A model generated the notes under the pieces. That model was not told where the DNA came from, did no database searches, and saw nothing but the letters and a program-made list of their open reading frames with translations. A program made the translations under genes and the position numbers. A DNA stretch of 64,000 nucleotides from [Clostridium] citroniae WAL-17108 (lineage in GTDB: Bacteria; Bacillota; Clostridia; Lachnospirales; Lachnospiraceae), in the NCBI RefSeq assembly GCF_000233455.1, contig NZ_JH376422.1, positions 289,597 to 353,596 on the forward strand, written 5' to 3'. How positions within the stretch are numbered: position 1 is the first letter of the stretch; each line of letters starts with the position of its first letter. This document shows positions 40,648 through 49,859 of this stretch, in pieces.

Positions 40648-41436
40648 ATGGCAAAGGAAACACCAAAGACTGATACAAAGATAGAAACCATTCAGGCCGT
40701 GGACAGGGCTTTACAGATCCTGGAAACCATCGGACGGGTAAACAGTATGAGCCTGGCAGAGTTGAATAAGGAAATAAAGGTAAATAAAGCATCCCTTTCC
40801 CGTCTGGTCTATACACTGGTACAGAACGGTTATCTGGCAAAGAATGAGAAGAACGGGGATTTTTCCCTGACCTTAAAAACATATGAGGTGGGACTGAACG
40901 CGGTCCAGAACTTGGATAAACTGTCCCTTATCAATTCCACTCTTGTGGATCTGAATAACCGGTGCGGACGGATCGCCCAGTTCTCCGTGGAGGACAACAA
41001 CCAGCTTCTGTGCCTGCAGAGTATCGGCAAGGAAGCCATGAGTTTTTCCGTATACACCAGTGTGGGGCACCGTTCCCCGCTCTATAGCACCAGTGCGGGC
41101 AAAGCCCTGTTATCTACCTATTCTAATGGGGAGATCATTGAAAAGTGGGACAAGATGAACATCCAGTCCCTGACTGAGAATACCCTGACCGACCTGCAGC
41201 TATTTCTGCAGGATATCGGATTGACCCGGCAGAGGGGCTATGCCCTTGACCGGGAAGAAAATGAATATCATGTGTTTTGTTTGGGAACCGTTATCATGGA
41301 TTTTTCCAACAGGCCCATCGGCGCCATCAGCGTCAGCGGAAGCAGTCTTTCGGAACAGGAAGAAAAGGAGATCAGCAGCCTGGTACTTACATCCAGCCGC
41401 AAGCTCTCCAATCTTTTAGGATATGCGATCCGGTAG
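40648..41436 (+). CDS. IclR family transcriptional regulator
   Basis: A 262-residue protein with an N-terminal winged helix (residues about 13-75, ALQILETIGRVNSMSLAELNKEIKVNKASLSRLVYTL) and the C-terminal IclR effector domain (SVGHRSPLYSTSAGKALLS). It is divergent from the oxidoreductase operon with a strong GGAGG site. IclR proteins usually bind a small organic acid and repress or activate adjacent catabolic genes. Shared motifs make both the ridA and the oxidoreductase operons likely targets. Confidence 0.92.
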   Translation: MAKETPKTDTKIETIQAVDRALQILETIGRVNSMSLAELNKEIKVNKASLSRLVYTLVQNGYLAKNEKNGDFSLTLKTYEVGLNAVQNLDKLSLINSTLVDLNNRCGRIAQFSVEDNNQLLCLQSIGKEAMSFSVYTSVGHRSPLYSTSAGKALLSTYSNGEIIEKWDKMNIQSLTENTLTDLQLFLQDIGLTRQRGYALDREENEYHVFCLGTVIMDFSNRPIGAISVSGSSLSEQEEKEISSLVLTSSRKLSNLLGYAIR

Positions 41437-41522
41437 CCTTTTCCGTTATATTCCAGCCCCTGCAGGAATCACCTTCCTCTGCCACAGGGGGCATACCTCC
41501 ATTTTTCATATTATCTAAGAGT

Positions 41523-41675
41523 TACCCTCAGTGGACAAGGGGACACACGGTTTTGCACCACAGATTTGCGATTCTGCGGCGTTACTGTCGCTGGGCGTAC
41601 GCCGACTGACGTTAACGCGGCCAGCCGCCAAAAAAACGGCGGTTGGGGCGTGTATCCCCTTGTCCACTGAGGGTA
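41523..41675. mobile_element. 153-bp palindromic repeat element (MITE-like)
   Basis: Terminal inverted repeats of 26 bp (41523-41548 and 41650-41675) match at 25 positions. The interior is also an imperfect palindrome centred at 41599 on GGCGTACGCC, and it holds a CCGCC-A7-CGGCGG stem. The whole element can fold as one long hairpin. It has no conserved coding capacity and ends with TACCCTC. It resembles a non-autonomous mobile or dispersed palindromic repeat; target duplications are not obvious. Confidence 0.7.
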
Positions 41676-41734
41676 TCTTGCCATGAGAAAACAGCCTGTC
41701 ATGCATCATGCATAACAGGCCAAATCCATCTTTA

Positions 41735-41939
41735 TTACTGATCCAATATCTGCTCCGTATTGCGCTTACTATAGAGAATCCTTCGTACTTCCATTACATC
41801 CTCTATAACCACATAATAAATCGTATAATTTCCCACATAAATCCGGATTTTTAAAGTTAAACATAAAATAATCCAGAATTTCCTCCATATCGGACACAAA
41901 CAACGGAAGATACCGAAGCTTATACACTCTATTTCCCAT
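41735..41939 (-). pseudogene. Broken RelE/ParE-type toxin
   Basis: The minus strand starts MGNRVYKLRYLPLFVSDMEE followed by ILDYFMFNFKNP, the usual N-terminal helix pair of ParE/RelE toxins, then soon stops in that frame. In another frame the end reads NYTIYYVVIEDVMEVRRILYSKRN, matching the C-terminal strands of the same family. The middle is missing, so an internal deletion has joined the halves out of frame. It overlaps the antitoxin stop by 11 bases in the usual antitoxin-toxin order. Confidence 0.75.
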
Positions 41940-42189
41940 GAATCCTCTCTTTCAGGCTTCCAAACACATCTTCATGTGTATACCGGATACTGCTCTGTTT
42001 TGCCTGCGCATCCGCCTCCTGCATCTTCATCTCCACATCACCGGTCAGCCTGGAATATTGCTCCAGACTCAAAACCACCATGCTCCCATAGCCGTTTTTG
42101 GTCAGGTATACCGGTTGATTCTCCTTAACAAGTGCTTCTATTTCGGGGAATTTATTTCTTAAATCTGATACAGGCCTTATCTCAATCAT
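41929..42189 (-). CDS. Phd/YefM-type antitoxin
   Basis: An 86-residue protein starting MIEIRPVSDLRNKFPEIEALV, with PVYLTKNGYGSMVVLSLEQYSRL, the DNA-binding fold of Phd/YefM antitoxins. The C-terminal part (about residues 55-86) is the toxin-binding region. The start is the ATG at 42189 after AGGAG. Its partner toxin gene is broken, so this is an orphan antitoxin which may still repress its own promoter or neutralise a related toxin elsewhere. Confidence 0.85.
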   Translation of the reverse strand: MIEIRPVSDLRNKFPEIEALVKENQPVYLTKNGYGSMVVLSLEQYSRLTGDVEMKMQEADAQAKQSSIRYTHEDVFGSLKERIHGK

Positions 42190-42575
42190 AATATTTGCTC
42201 CTTCCATCTGATATCATAATATTATCATTATTTTATCTCAATTTCAAGTATGGCCTGTTTTCTTTTTTAACGCACACCAGGGCCTCCTCTCATATCATGC
42301 CGCCTCCGGCCCCATATCCGCAGGGATACAGACATTGCGGATCTCGCTCATGTCCACATCTAACGGCAATGATTGGTTGATATTGATTCAAAGAAAATTA
42401 ATAAAACCAAGCTCTTCTACGGCTTATAAAATGATTCGTAATGGCACCTTACCCGATCCGAAAAAAACGAAAGGACATAGATGCCCATTTTCTCATTTGG
42501 TGTAAATTGGTGTCAAATTGGTGTCAAAAGGGCGTCCTGCCTACGCAGAACGCCCTCATATACGTACTTATTTAC
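42190..42575. other. 386-bp gap with coding debris
   Basis: Contains an A/T-rich antitoxin upstream region, then fragments. A plus-strand frame at 42350-42505 encodes 51 residues including STAYKMIRNGTLPDPKKTKGHR, which resembles the recognition helix of excisionase-type HTH proteins; no good ribosome site precedes it. On the minus strand LDVDMSEIRNVCIPADMGPEA ends at a stop near 42300. Three ATTGGTGT(A/C)AA units lie at 42505-42527. The gap looks like a degraded integration scar. Confidence 0.4.
42526..42555 (-). terminator. Terminator of the NUDIX gene
   Basis: An 11-bp stem with one G-U pair (42530-42540 with 42545-42555), loop of four, followed by UUUU on the minus strand. Confidence 0.85.
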
Positions 42576-43028
42576 CTAAAAATACTTCTTGCTTCCCCAA
42601 AGATTACTCTTCTTTAAATCCAGATACTCATTATAAGCCTTTTCCAGTATCTGCTTCTCATTAGAAAACTTCAGCAGATGGTATGCCTCATAAAATTTAT
42701 AATATCCTGAATCCAGAAAGTATTCTTCCCGCTGTGGTTTGCTGTAATAGCTGTCGGCCATCATCAGATACCAGTGTACGTCCTTTTCCACCACATCCTG
42801 CGGGGTATTAAAGGAGTATTGGCTCTTGCCGATATACTTGATAATGGATGCACTGACACCGGTCTCCTCTTTCACTTCCCGGAGCGCCGTTTCCTTATAT
42901 TCTTCGCCAGCTTCTACTGTTCCCTTAGGCAAAACCCATCCTTCATATTTATTCTTATAATTTTTGTAAAGGACGAGAATCTTCCCTCGAAATATAACCA
43001 CACCGCCGCAGCTCGTTGCTTCAATCAT
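42576..43028 (-). CDS. NUDIX hydrolase
   Basis: A 150-residue protein with a full Nudix box, GTVEAGEEYKETALREVKEETGV (about residues 40-62). It binds Mg2+ and hydrolyses nucleoside diphosphates linked to another group. The start is the ATG at 43028 with AGGAGGG upstream. Resemblance to the bis(5'-nucleosyl)-tetraphosphatase group (YKNYKNKYEGWVLPKG) is visible but substrate is uncertain. It is transcribed alone. Confidence 0.88.
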   Translation of the reverse strand: MIEATSCGGVVIFRGKILVLYKNYKNKYEGWVLPKGTVEAGEEYKETALREVKEETGVSASIIKYIGKSQYSFNTPQDVVEKDVHWYLMMADSYYSKPQREEYFLDSGYYKFYEAYHLLKFSNEKQILEKAYNEYLDLKKSNLWGSKKYF

Positions 43029-43242
43029 TGCAATCCCTCCTGGTGTTGGTGTGAACCTGGTTGTAATACAGCCCTGATCATTCACAGGGCCGTGCTAACC
43101 ATAACTGGTCTTAGTATACAACTTTTGGAAGGGATATGCAAGGTTTATCTGTGTTTTGAATTGGGAGGTAATTGGGAATTATACTTGGAGATTTTACATT
43201 TTTATTTATTTTTCCCCTTGTTGCCCCATCTGCTTCTTTCCG

Positions 43243-45561
43243 TTAATCCAGCCCATTCATACCATTAAACACCTTTTCCGCCGTAATGGGCAGCTCCCTG
43301 ATCCGAACCCCCACTGCGTTGTATACTGCATTGGCAATGGCAGGTGAAGGCGTGTTGATCACGATCTCACCAATGGATTTGGCTCCGTAAGGCCCTGTGG
43401 GCTCGTAGCTGCACTCAAACTCCACCTGTACGTTTCCAACATCCTGGCGGCTGGGAACCTTGTACTGCATAAATGAGTTTTCATGCACTCTGCCTGTTTC
43501 AGAGTAAGTCACATCCTCATACAGGGCCATACCGATTCCCTGGGCCAAACCGCCCTCGGTCTGTACCCTTGCCAGGTTGATGTTCAGAGGAGTGCCGCAG
43601 TCCACGGCTGCCACAAAACGGATCAGCTTCACATCCCCTGTCTCCGTATCCACTTCCACCTCTGCGGCTCCTGCCATAAAAGGCGGCGGGGACACAGGTG
43701 AGGAATGGGACTCCGTGACCTGAAGGGCGTCCTCATTGCTGCACATAACTCGGTTTCCTATGTCTTTGATGGTCATCTCTTTCCTGGTCCCGTCCTCCTC
43801 GCAGGAAAGCTTGTATACGCGTTTGCCGTCAAACTCCAGCTCGTCCTCCCTGCACTCCAGGTACCTGGCTGCCTTGTGCAGGATCTTCTTTTTCAGGGCT
43901 TCGCAGGTTTTTACCACTGCCATACCGGTAAGGTATGCCGTACTGGAAGCATAGGAACCTGAATCATAGGGTGAGATGTCGGTGTCGGTTCCGTAGACCA
44001 CAATGTCCTCCAGTTCACAGCCCAGACTTTCCGCAGCCACCTGAGCCAGGGTGGTGTCACATCCCGTGCCCATGTCCGCGGCTCCGATCATCAGGCTGTA
44101 GAAACCATCGTCATTGACCTTCACACACACGCTGGCCACATCCACGCCGGAGATGGCAGAGCCCTGCATGGCCATGGCAAGTCCCACGCCGCGCACCTTT
44201 GTACCGCTCACTGCCCTTCTGGGGTATTTCTCATCCCAGCCTATCATTTCCTTGACCTTTGCAACGCAGCGGTCCAATGCACAGCTGTTGGCCGGCTCAC
44301 CGTAGTAAGCAGGCATAATGTCCCCTTCCTTTACCATGTTCAGCTCCCGCATGGCCACAGGGTCCATGCCCATCTGGGCCGCCAGCTCACTGACAGCTGA
44401 CTCCACAGCAAAGATCCCCTGGGTGGCCCCGTATCCCCGGTATGCGCCTGCGGACATACGGTTGGTGTAAACCACGTCATAGGCAAACCGGAATGCCTTG
44501 GGTGTGCGGTACAGCGGAATGGACTTATGGCCCGACAGTCCCACTGTGGTCGGTCCGTGCTCACCATAGGCGCCTGTGTTGGACAGAGTGTACACATCCA
44601 TTGCCTGCAGGACTCCTCTGTCATCGCAGCCCAGCTTTACCCGCACTTCCATCTCATGGCGGGGTGAGGATGCGATTTGGGACTCATAGCGGCTGTATAT
44701 GATCTTAGCGGGCTTGCCCGTCTTCATTGTGACAATGGCGGGATAAACCTCTGCCACCACGGTCTGTTTGGCGCCGAAGCCGCCGCCGATCCGAGGCTTG
44801 ATCACCCGGATCCTGGATTTGGGAACGTCCAGGGCATGGGCAAGGATACGCCTTGTATGGAAGGGCACCTGGGTGGATGCCACGATATTCAGGCGCCCGT
44901 ACACATCCATGTAAGTGTATGCCCGGAATGTCTCCATCATGGCCTGCTGGTTTGCCTTTGTATGATACACGCGCTCAATGACATGGGTACACCCTGCAAA
45001 CGCTTCCTCCAGGTCTCCATGGGTCTCCTTTCCCGAGGCGCACAGGTTCCTCCTGTTGTCGGCGCCCACATCGCAATGGCTCTCCCAGCTGTCCTCAGGG
45101 TGCACCAGGATGTCCCCATCCTTGGAGTCATGCATGTCCAGCACCGGCTCCAGCACTTGGTACTTCACACGGATCAGGCGCATGGCATGGTCCACGGCCG
45201 CCTCAGTTTCACCGGCCACAACAGCCACCGCATCCCCCACAAAGCGCAGGCGCTCATCCAGGATCAGCCTGTCGTAAGGGCTGGGCTCCGGATAGGTCTG
45301 CCCTGCCATGGTAAAGCGTTTCCGGGGCACGTCCTTATGTGTGATGATACACTCAATGCCCGGGATCTTAACCGCTACCGCGCAGTCGATCTCAGTGATC
45401 AGCGCATGGGCATAGGGGCTTCTGAGCACCTTTACCACCAGGCAGTCCTTCAGCGCCAGGTCATCTGTAAACACAGGCTTTCCTGTCACAAGCGCCTTGG
45501 CATCTTTTTTAATCACCGGCGCGCCTACGATACGGAAATTCCTCATCTGTAAATTCTCCAT
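43243..45561 (-). CDS. Xanthine dehydrogenase family molybdenum-binding subunit
   Basis: A 772-residue large subunit of a molybdenum hydroxylase. RIGGGFGAKQ, AYRGYGATQGIFAVESAV and TGPYGAKSIGE (with the base glutamate near the C-terminus) are the cofactor-binding motifs. The family hydroxylates purines, nicotinate, aldehydes and heterocycles using water. Substrate cannot be read with confidence. It is the last of three genes and shares one base with the iron-sulfur subunit gene. No cofactor maturation (XdhC) or purine genes lie near it. Confidence 0.9.
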   Translation of the reverse strand: MENLQMRNFRIVGAPVIKKDAKALVTGKPVFTDDLALKDCLVVKVLRSPYAHALITEIDCAVAVKIPGIECIITHKDVPRKRFTMAGQTYPEPSPYDRLILDERLRFVGDAVAVVAGETEAAVDHAMRLIRVKYQVLEPVLDMHDSKDGDILVHPEDSWESHCDVGADNRRNLCASGKETHGDLEEAFAGCTHVIERVYHTKANQQAMMETFRAYTYMDVYGRLNIVASTQVPFHTRRILAHALDVPKSRIRVIKPRIGGGFGAKQTVVAEVYPAIVTMKTGKPAKIIYSRYESQIASSPRHEMEVRVKLGCDDRGVLQAMDVYTLSNTGAYGEHGPTTVGLSGHKSIPLYRTPKAFRFAYDVVYTNRMSAGAYRGYGATQGIFAVESAVSELAAQMGMDPVAMRELNMVKEGDIMPAYYGEPANSCALDRCVAKVKEMIGWDEKYPRRAVSGTKVRGVGLAMAMQGSAISGVDVASVCVKVNDDGFYSLMIGAADMGTGCDTTLAQVAAESLGCELEDIVVYGTDTDISPYDSGSYASSTAYLTGMAVVKTCEALKKKILHKAARYLECREDELEFDGKRVYKLSCEEDGTRKEMTIKDIGNRVMCSNEDALQVTESHSSPVSPPPFMAGAAEVEVDTETGDVKLIRFVAAVDCGTPLNINLARVQTEGGLAQGIGMALYEDVTYSETGRVHENSFMQYKVPSRQDVGNVQVEFECSYEPTGPYGAKSIGEIVINTPSPAIANAVYNAVGVRIRELPITAEKVFNGMNGLD

Positions 45562-46031
45562 CAGACATCACCTCCCACGCCATTTTTCCTGTCCAGATAT
45601 TGTTTCACCGCCCGCAGCTGGGACATGTATCCGCTGCAGCGGCACAGGTTGCCTGACAGATATTCCCGGACCTCATCCTCATCCGGATGGTCCAGCTCCT
45701 TTTCCATGGCCAGCACATTCATGATAAACCCGGGGCTGCAGAATCCGCACTGCTCCCCGCCCTCAGCTGCCAGGAACATGCCGAACTCCTCCGCCTCCTT
45801 CTGAAGGCCCTCCAGTGTGGTCACATGGCGTCCGTCCACGCGCACTGCCAGGGTGGAACAGGAGAGCACCGGCTTTCCGTCCAGCCATACCGTACACAAT
45901 CCGCAGTTAGCTGTCTCACAGCCCCGTTTCACGCTGTAACACCCCAGTTCCCTTACCAGGTCCAAAAGAATTACATCCGGCTCCACATCCGCCTGCACAT
46001 TTTTTCCGTTTAACCGAAACTGTATATTCAT
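45561..46031 (-). CDS. Xanthine dehydrogenase family [2Fe-2S] subunit
   Basis: A 156-residue protein with both expected clusters: the plant-type GCETANCGLCTVWLDGKPVLSC (about residues 39-60) and the C-terminal CGFCSPGF ... CRCSGY. It passes electrons from molybdenum to FAD. It overlaps the FAD-subunit gene by four bases and the molybdenum gene by one, so the three are translationally linked. Confidence 0.92.
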   Translation of the reverse strand: MNIQFRLNGKNVQADVEPDVILLDLVRELGCYSVKRGCETANCGLCTVWLDGKPVLSCSTLAVRVDGRHVTTLEGLQKEAEEFGMFLAAEGGEQCGFCSPGFIMNVLAMEKELDHPDEDEVREYLSGNLCRCSGYMSQLRAVKQYLDRKNGVGGDV

Positions 46032-46822
46032 CCTATGGTCACACTCCTTCCTGTGAGACGTTCCATCAGGCGGCGGATATAGACAGATGCCAGCTGACGG
46101 CGGTACCGGCTGCTTCCCCTGGTATTAGTGCCATAGGTAAATGAATCAGCCGCCTCACGGGCCAGCTGGGCCAGGCTGTCATAACCGTCATCCGTGATGG
46201 TTACCACCTGGGCCTTGGACGGTCTGGCCCCCACAGCCACATACCAATTGCTGCCCCTGCGGGATACACAGCAGGCCAGAAGCGGAAAATCCGTACTGCT
46301 GTTCCTCTGTGTGGTATAGGCCGCCTTGCGCCCGTCCTTTTTTATGATCACGCGCACCAGGATATCCTTGTCATCCCTGCGCACCGGTCTTTTTGCAAAC
46401 TCGGACAACGGCATGATCCCTCCGTGGTAAAGCTCCACATAGGTGTCCAGAGCCATCATGCATGTAAGAATGTCTGAAAAACCGAAGCGGCTGTAGATAC
46501 TTCCTCCCACAGTTGCACAGTTGCGCATCTGCACTCCCACAATGTGACGGGTACATTCCCTGAATATGCCGCCAAAATACTGGTTCAGCCCCTGGTGTGT
46601 CTCTATCTGGCGCAGGGTGCTCATACATCCGATCCTGAATTCCTCCCCTGTCTCCTCTATCTGATCCAATCCCAGACCTGACAGGTCCACGATCGTACGC
46701 TTTGTCACATTGGTCATCTTCAGCCAGACCATTCCGCCCACTACCAGGCTGCTGCGTTTCTGGCACAGCTCATAAGCTTCTGCCAGGCTGTCCACTTTTA
46801 CATAATCTTCCGCTCGAAACAC
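46028..46822 (-). CDS. Xanthine dehydrogenase family FAD-binding subunit
   Basis: A 264-residue CO-dehydrogenase-type flavoprotein subunit. VVGGMVWLKMTNVTKRTIVDLSGL is the first FAD loop and MRNCATVGGSIYSRFGFSDIL the second. The second loop has SIYSRFGFSD where many members have N(L/I)ANASPAGD, so the flavin site is somewhat divergent. It is the first gene of the molybdenum hydroxylase operon. Confidence 0.9.
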   Translation of the reverse strand: MFRAEDYVKVDSLAEAYELCQKRSSLVVGGMVWLKMTNVTKRTIVDLSGLGLDQIEETGEEFRIGCMSTLRQIETHQGLNQYFGGIFRECTRHIVGVQMRNCATVGGSIYSRFGFSDILTCMMALDTYVELYHGGIMPLSEFAKRPVRRDDKDILVRVIIKKDGRKAAYTTQRNSSTDFPLLACCVSRRGSNWYVAVGARPSKAQVVTITDDGYDSLAQLAREAADSFTYGTNTRGSSRYRRQLASVYIRRLMERLTGRSVTIG

Positions 46823-46936
46823 GCGCGTTCTCCTTTCTTGTCATAGACACTTAGCAAGATAATCGTGCAACACTTCCCTTTCCCTGGACCGGGTTTGAAA
46901 AAGCTCCGGTATATAAGGAGATAAAAGGGCAAAACA

Positions 46937-46970
46937 AACAGGGAGATTATAACATGAAATCTCCCTGTTT
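46937..46970 (-). terminator. Terminator downstream of the PBP gene
   Basis: Perfect 11-bp stem AAACAGGGAGA/TCTCCCTGTTT with a 12-nt loop, followed by U-rich sequence on the minus strand. It ends the leftward division-gene cluster; the other strand is also U-rich. Confidence 0.85.
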
Positions 46971-47010
46971 TCTACAAATATCGTTATTCTTTTACAAGAT
47001 AAGACCGGTT

Positions 47011-48444
47011 TCACCGGCTCATATAAATATCAAACAATTGCCGCGCAATGGGCGCCGCCGCCCTTCCTCCGCTGCCGCCTTCCTCCACCAGCACGGTAAC
47101 CACCAGCCTGGGTGACTCGGCCGGGGCAAATCCCGTAAACCAGGCATGTGTCTCCTTCCCGGTCTCAAACTCCGCCGAACCGGTCTTGGCCGCCACCGTA
47201 TAGGCATCCGTGCGCACACCGGAACCTGTCCCCTCTGTCACAACCGCCCGCATCAGCTCCGTAAGTCCGGCCGCCTCCCCGGCTGTCATCAGGCTTCCAT
47301 AGGCGGAGGGCATAAACCTCTTTATCTCCTCGCCCCCGGCCGACTCAACCGAACTCAGGAAATAGGGCTTCATCAGGGTCCCGCCATTGGCAATGGATGC
47401 TGTTATCATGGCGTTGTGAAGAGGCGTGATCTGGGTGGTTCCCTGCCCGATGGATGTCTGGAGTATTTCCCAGGTATCGGCCCCCGGCCCCATTTGGAAG
47501 GAGCTCTGTTTATAGGGCATCCCTGCCACAGGAAGGGGCGAATCAAACAGCAGGCTTTTTGCTGTTTCCCTGAATTTTCCCAGGTTCAGGTCCAGCCCCA
47601 GGCTGGAAAATGCACCGTTGCAGGAATTTGCAAATGCCAGGGTGAAATCCTGATGGCCGTGGGCCGTGCTGTGGTAGCATTTAATCCTGTAATCCCCATT
47701 CTCGTACACGCCCCTGCAGTCAAACTGATAGTCCCTGTAATTGTCCGGATGCTCCCTCATATATTCCAGGGCGGTCACGATCTTAAAGGTGGAGCCGGGC
47801 GGGTACAGCCCCTGGGCCGCGCGGTTTAACAGCTGGCCCTCCCTATTCTCCCCTGATGTCAGAACATCCCAGTCCTGAAGCAGCGTATTGGGGTCATAGC
47901 CCGGTTTTGAAACCATGGCCAGGACCTTGCCCGTATCCGGCTCCATGGCGATCACAACGCCTTTCCGGTCCCCCAGGGCAGCGTAAGCTGCCTGCTGTAG
48001 CTGGGCATCCAGAGTGGTATAAACATTATCTCCCAGGTTCTTGTGGCCTGCCAGTTCATTGGCCACCTGTTCCACCAGGTTCACATGGGATGTGAGCAGG
48101 TAAAAGTTAGCCATGGCCTCAATGCCGGTTTTTCCCTTGGTGGAATAGCCCACCACATGGTCAAAGACACTGCCGAAATCGTAGACCCGTGTCTCATTCC
48201 CCTCCCCATCCACCTGGGTCTGAGCCAGAACAGTGCCGTCCGCTGCCAGGATCTTCCCCCTGACGATCCGGTCCGAAAAACTGTCCAGGCGGGCATTGTA
48301 CGAGTTATTGATCACATCCTCGCTCCTGACCTGGAGAAAATACCCCAGATACACGGCCAGTCCCAGGAACACGGCCACCATGAGATAAGTGACCCCCAGA
48401 ATGTTTTTATTAGCCCTTGGATTGGGATTTGCTTTTTTTGCCAT
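47011..48444 (-). CDS. Class B penicillin-binding protein (peptidoglycan transpeptidase)
   Basis: A 477-residue bitopic membrane protein: one membrane segment (VTYLMVAVFLGLAVYLGYFLQV), a short dimerisation region, then the transpeptidase. Motifs are SxxK PGSTFK (S218), SxN SCN (S274) and KTG in VAAKTGSAEF. It cross-links peptidoglycan peptides outside the membrane and is a beta-lactam target. It is encoded after an FtsW/RodA/SpoVE-type gene, the usual glycosyltransferase partner. Its short pedestal resembles the PbpA/SpoVD group. Confidence 0.9.
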   Translation of the reverse strand: MAKKANPNPRANKNILGVTYLMVAVFLGLAVYLGYFLQVRSEDVINNSYNARLDSFSDRIVRGKILAADGTVLAQTQVDGEGNETRVYDFGSVFDHVVGYSTKGKTGIEAMANFYLLTSHVNLVEQVANELAGHKNLGDNVYTTLDAQLQQAAYAALGDRKGVVIAMEPDTGKVLAMVSKPGYDPNTLLQDWDVLTSGENREGQLLNRAAQGLYPPGSTFKIVTALEYMREHPDNYRDYQFDCRGVYENGDYRIKCYHSTAHGHQDFTLAFANSCNGAFSSLGLDLNLGKFRETAKSLLFDSPLPVAGMPYKQSSFQMGPGADTWEILQTSIGQGTTQITPLHNAMITASIANGGTLMKPYFLSSVESAGGEEIKRFMPSAYGSLMTAGEAAGLTELMRAVVTEGTGSGVRTDAYTVAAKTGSAEFETGKETHAWFTGFAPAESPRLVVTVLVEEGGSGGRAAAPIARQLFDIYMSR

Positions 48445-48503
48445 GGTTCCATCTCCTTCCTTTGAGCATATCCGAATACCGGCCTGCCGCCGCGGACCAG
48501 GTT

Positions 48504-49859
48504 CTAGCCTTCCTCCAGCTCCTCCTGGTCATTGCGCTTCAATATATACAATCCCTGGATCATGCCAAACAGGATAAATGTGCTGAGTATGGAGCTTCCC
48601 CCATAACTTACAAAGGGCAGGGTCACCCCGGTGGAGGGAATGAACTTTGTCACGCCGCCCACGGTCAGGAATACCTGGATTATATATTCCATCCCCAGGC
48701 CAAAGGCGATCAGTTTATAGAATACAGCCTGCATGCTGGTGGCGATCATCATGAACTGGATAAAACATCCCAGGCAGATGAGGAGCACACAGATGGCAAA
48801 GATGCCTCCCATCTCCTCGGACACAGCGGAAAAGATAAAATCCTTTTCCACCACAGGGATCTTTCCCGGCATCCCCTGGCAGAGTCCCATGCCGAACCAG
48901 CCGCCCGTGCCAATGGCAAACAGGGACTGGGTGATCTGATACCCCTTGTTGTCAATGTCCGCCCAGGGATTGCTCCAGGCCAGGACCCTGCGCTTAACAT
49001 GGTCAAACAGCTGGTAGGCCCCCACGGACGCACCCGCTCCCAGAATGGTTCCCGCCCCCAGATAAAACCAGTTATTGGTGGCCACAAACAGCATGAGCAG
49101 GTAGGTGATAAAAAAGATCAGAGCGCCCCCAAGGTCCTTGGACAACACCATAATAAGCACATGGGCAGCCGCCACAGCGGTTGCTGTCACAACTGTCTTA
49201 AAGTCCGTGGACTGGTAAAACATGGAGGCTGTAAAGAGCACAAAGGTGAGTTTCACAAACTCGGAGGGCTGTACGGAAAATCCTCCAAACGTCAGGGACA
49301 GCTGAGCGCCAAAGCTTTCATTTCCAGTCAGGTATACAATAAGAAGCACCAGGATCCCGGCTCCCGCGTACACCCACTGAAGCTTATACAGCTGCCACAC
49401 CCGCTCCATCACATAGGGGACCAGCCAGGACAAAGCCGCTGATATGACCACGATCACAAACTGGCGCACCGCCTTATCCAGCCCCTTGTCCAAGGACAGC
49501 CTGGTGAGCATGATAAAACCCACGCAAAGCAGCATGCACGTATTGTTCACCAGCAGACGGGAGACATTCCGGTACAGGAAACGGTACATATAGATATAGC
49601 ACAGAAAGAACACCACCTGGGCCACGTAAAATGCAATGAGCATCATCTTAACGCCTTCATTCCCGGTCTTTAAGTACATGACCAGGTACGCCAGAAAATG
49701 GATGGAAAACATGGCCCGGTTCTGTCCGCCGCACACCCTCCGCTTCTTTTCCATATCCTGAAAGGAAAAAAAGCGGAAGTTGGCATAGGTGTAAACCGCC
49801 ATCAGCAGTATCATCAGATATTTTGAAACCTCAACGATCAGATTGGTCATAAACGTCAC
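48504..49859 (-). CDS. FtsW/RodA/SpoVE family glycan polymerase
   Basis: A 451-residue protein with about ten to twelve membrane segments. FGGFSVQPSEFVKLTFVLF and the C-terminal TGVTLPFVSYGGSSILSTFILFG are the SEDS-family signatures, including the catalytic region aspartate loop. SEDS proteins polymerise lipid II with a class B PBP, which is the next gene. The start overlaps the U32 peptidase gene by four bases. Confidence 0.92.
   Translation of the reverse strand: MTFMTNLIVEVSKYLMILLMAVYTYANFRFFSFQDMEKKRRVCGGQNRAMFSIHFLAYLVMYLKTGNEGVKMMLIAFYVAQVVFFLCYIYMYRFLYRNVSRLLVNNTCMLLCVGFIMLTRLSLDKGLDKAVRQFVIVVISAALSWLVPYVMERVWQLYKLQWVYAGAGILVLLIVYLTGNESFGAQLSLTFGGFSVQPSEFVKLTFVLFTASMFYQSTDFKTVVTATAVAAAHVLIMVLSKDLGGALIFFITYLLMLFVATNNWFYLGAGTILGAGASVGAYQLFDHVKRRVLAWSNPWADIDNKGYQITQSLFAIGTGGWFGMGLCQGMPGKIPVVEKDFIFSAVSEEMGGIFAICVLLICLGCFIQFMMIATSMQAVFYKLIAFGLGMEYIIQVFLTVGGVTKFIPSTGVTLPFVSYGGSSILSTFILFGMIQGLYILKRNDQEELEEG

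Noticed and set aside
41511..41709. Small open frames on both strands across the palindromic element
   Set aside because: They mirror each other because the DNA is a palindrome; no ribosome site or conserved domain.
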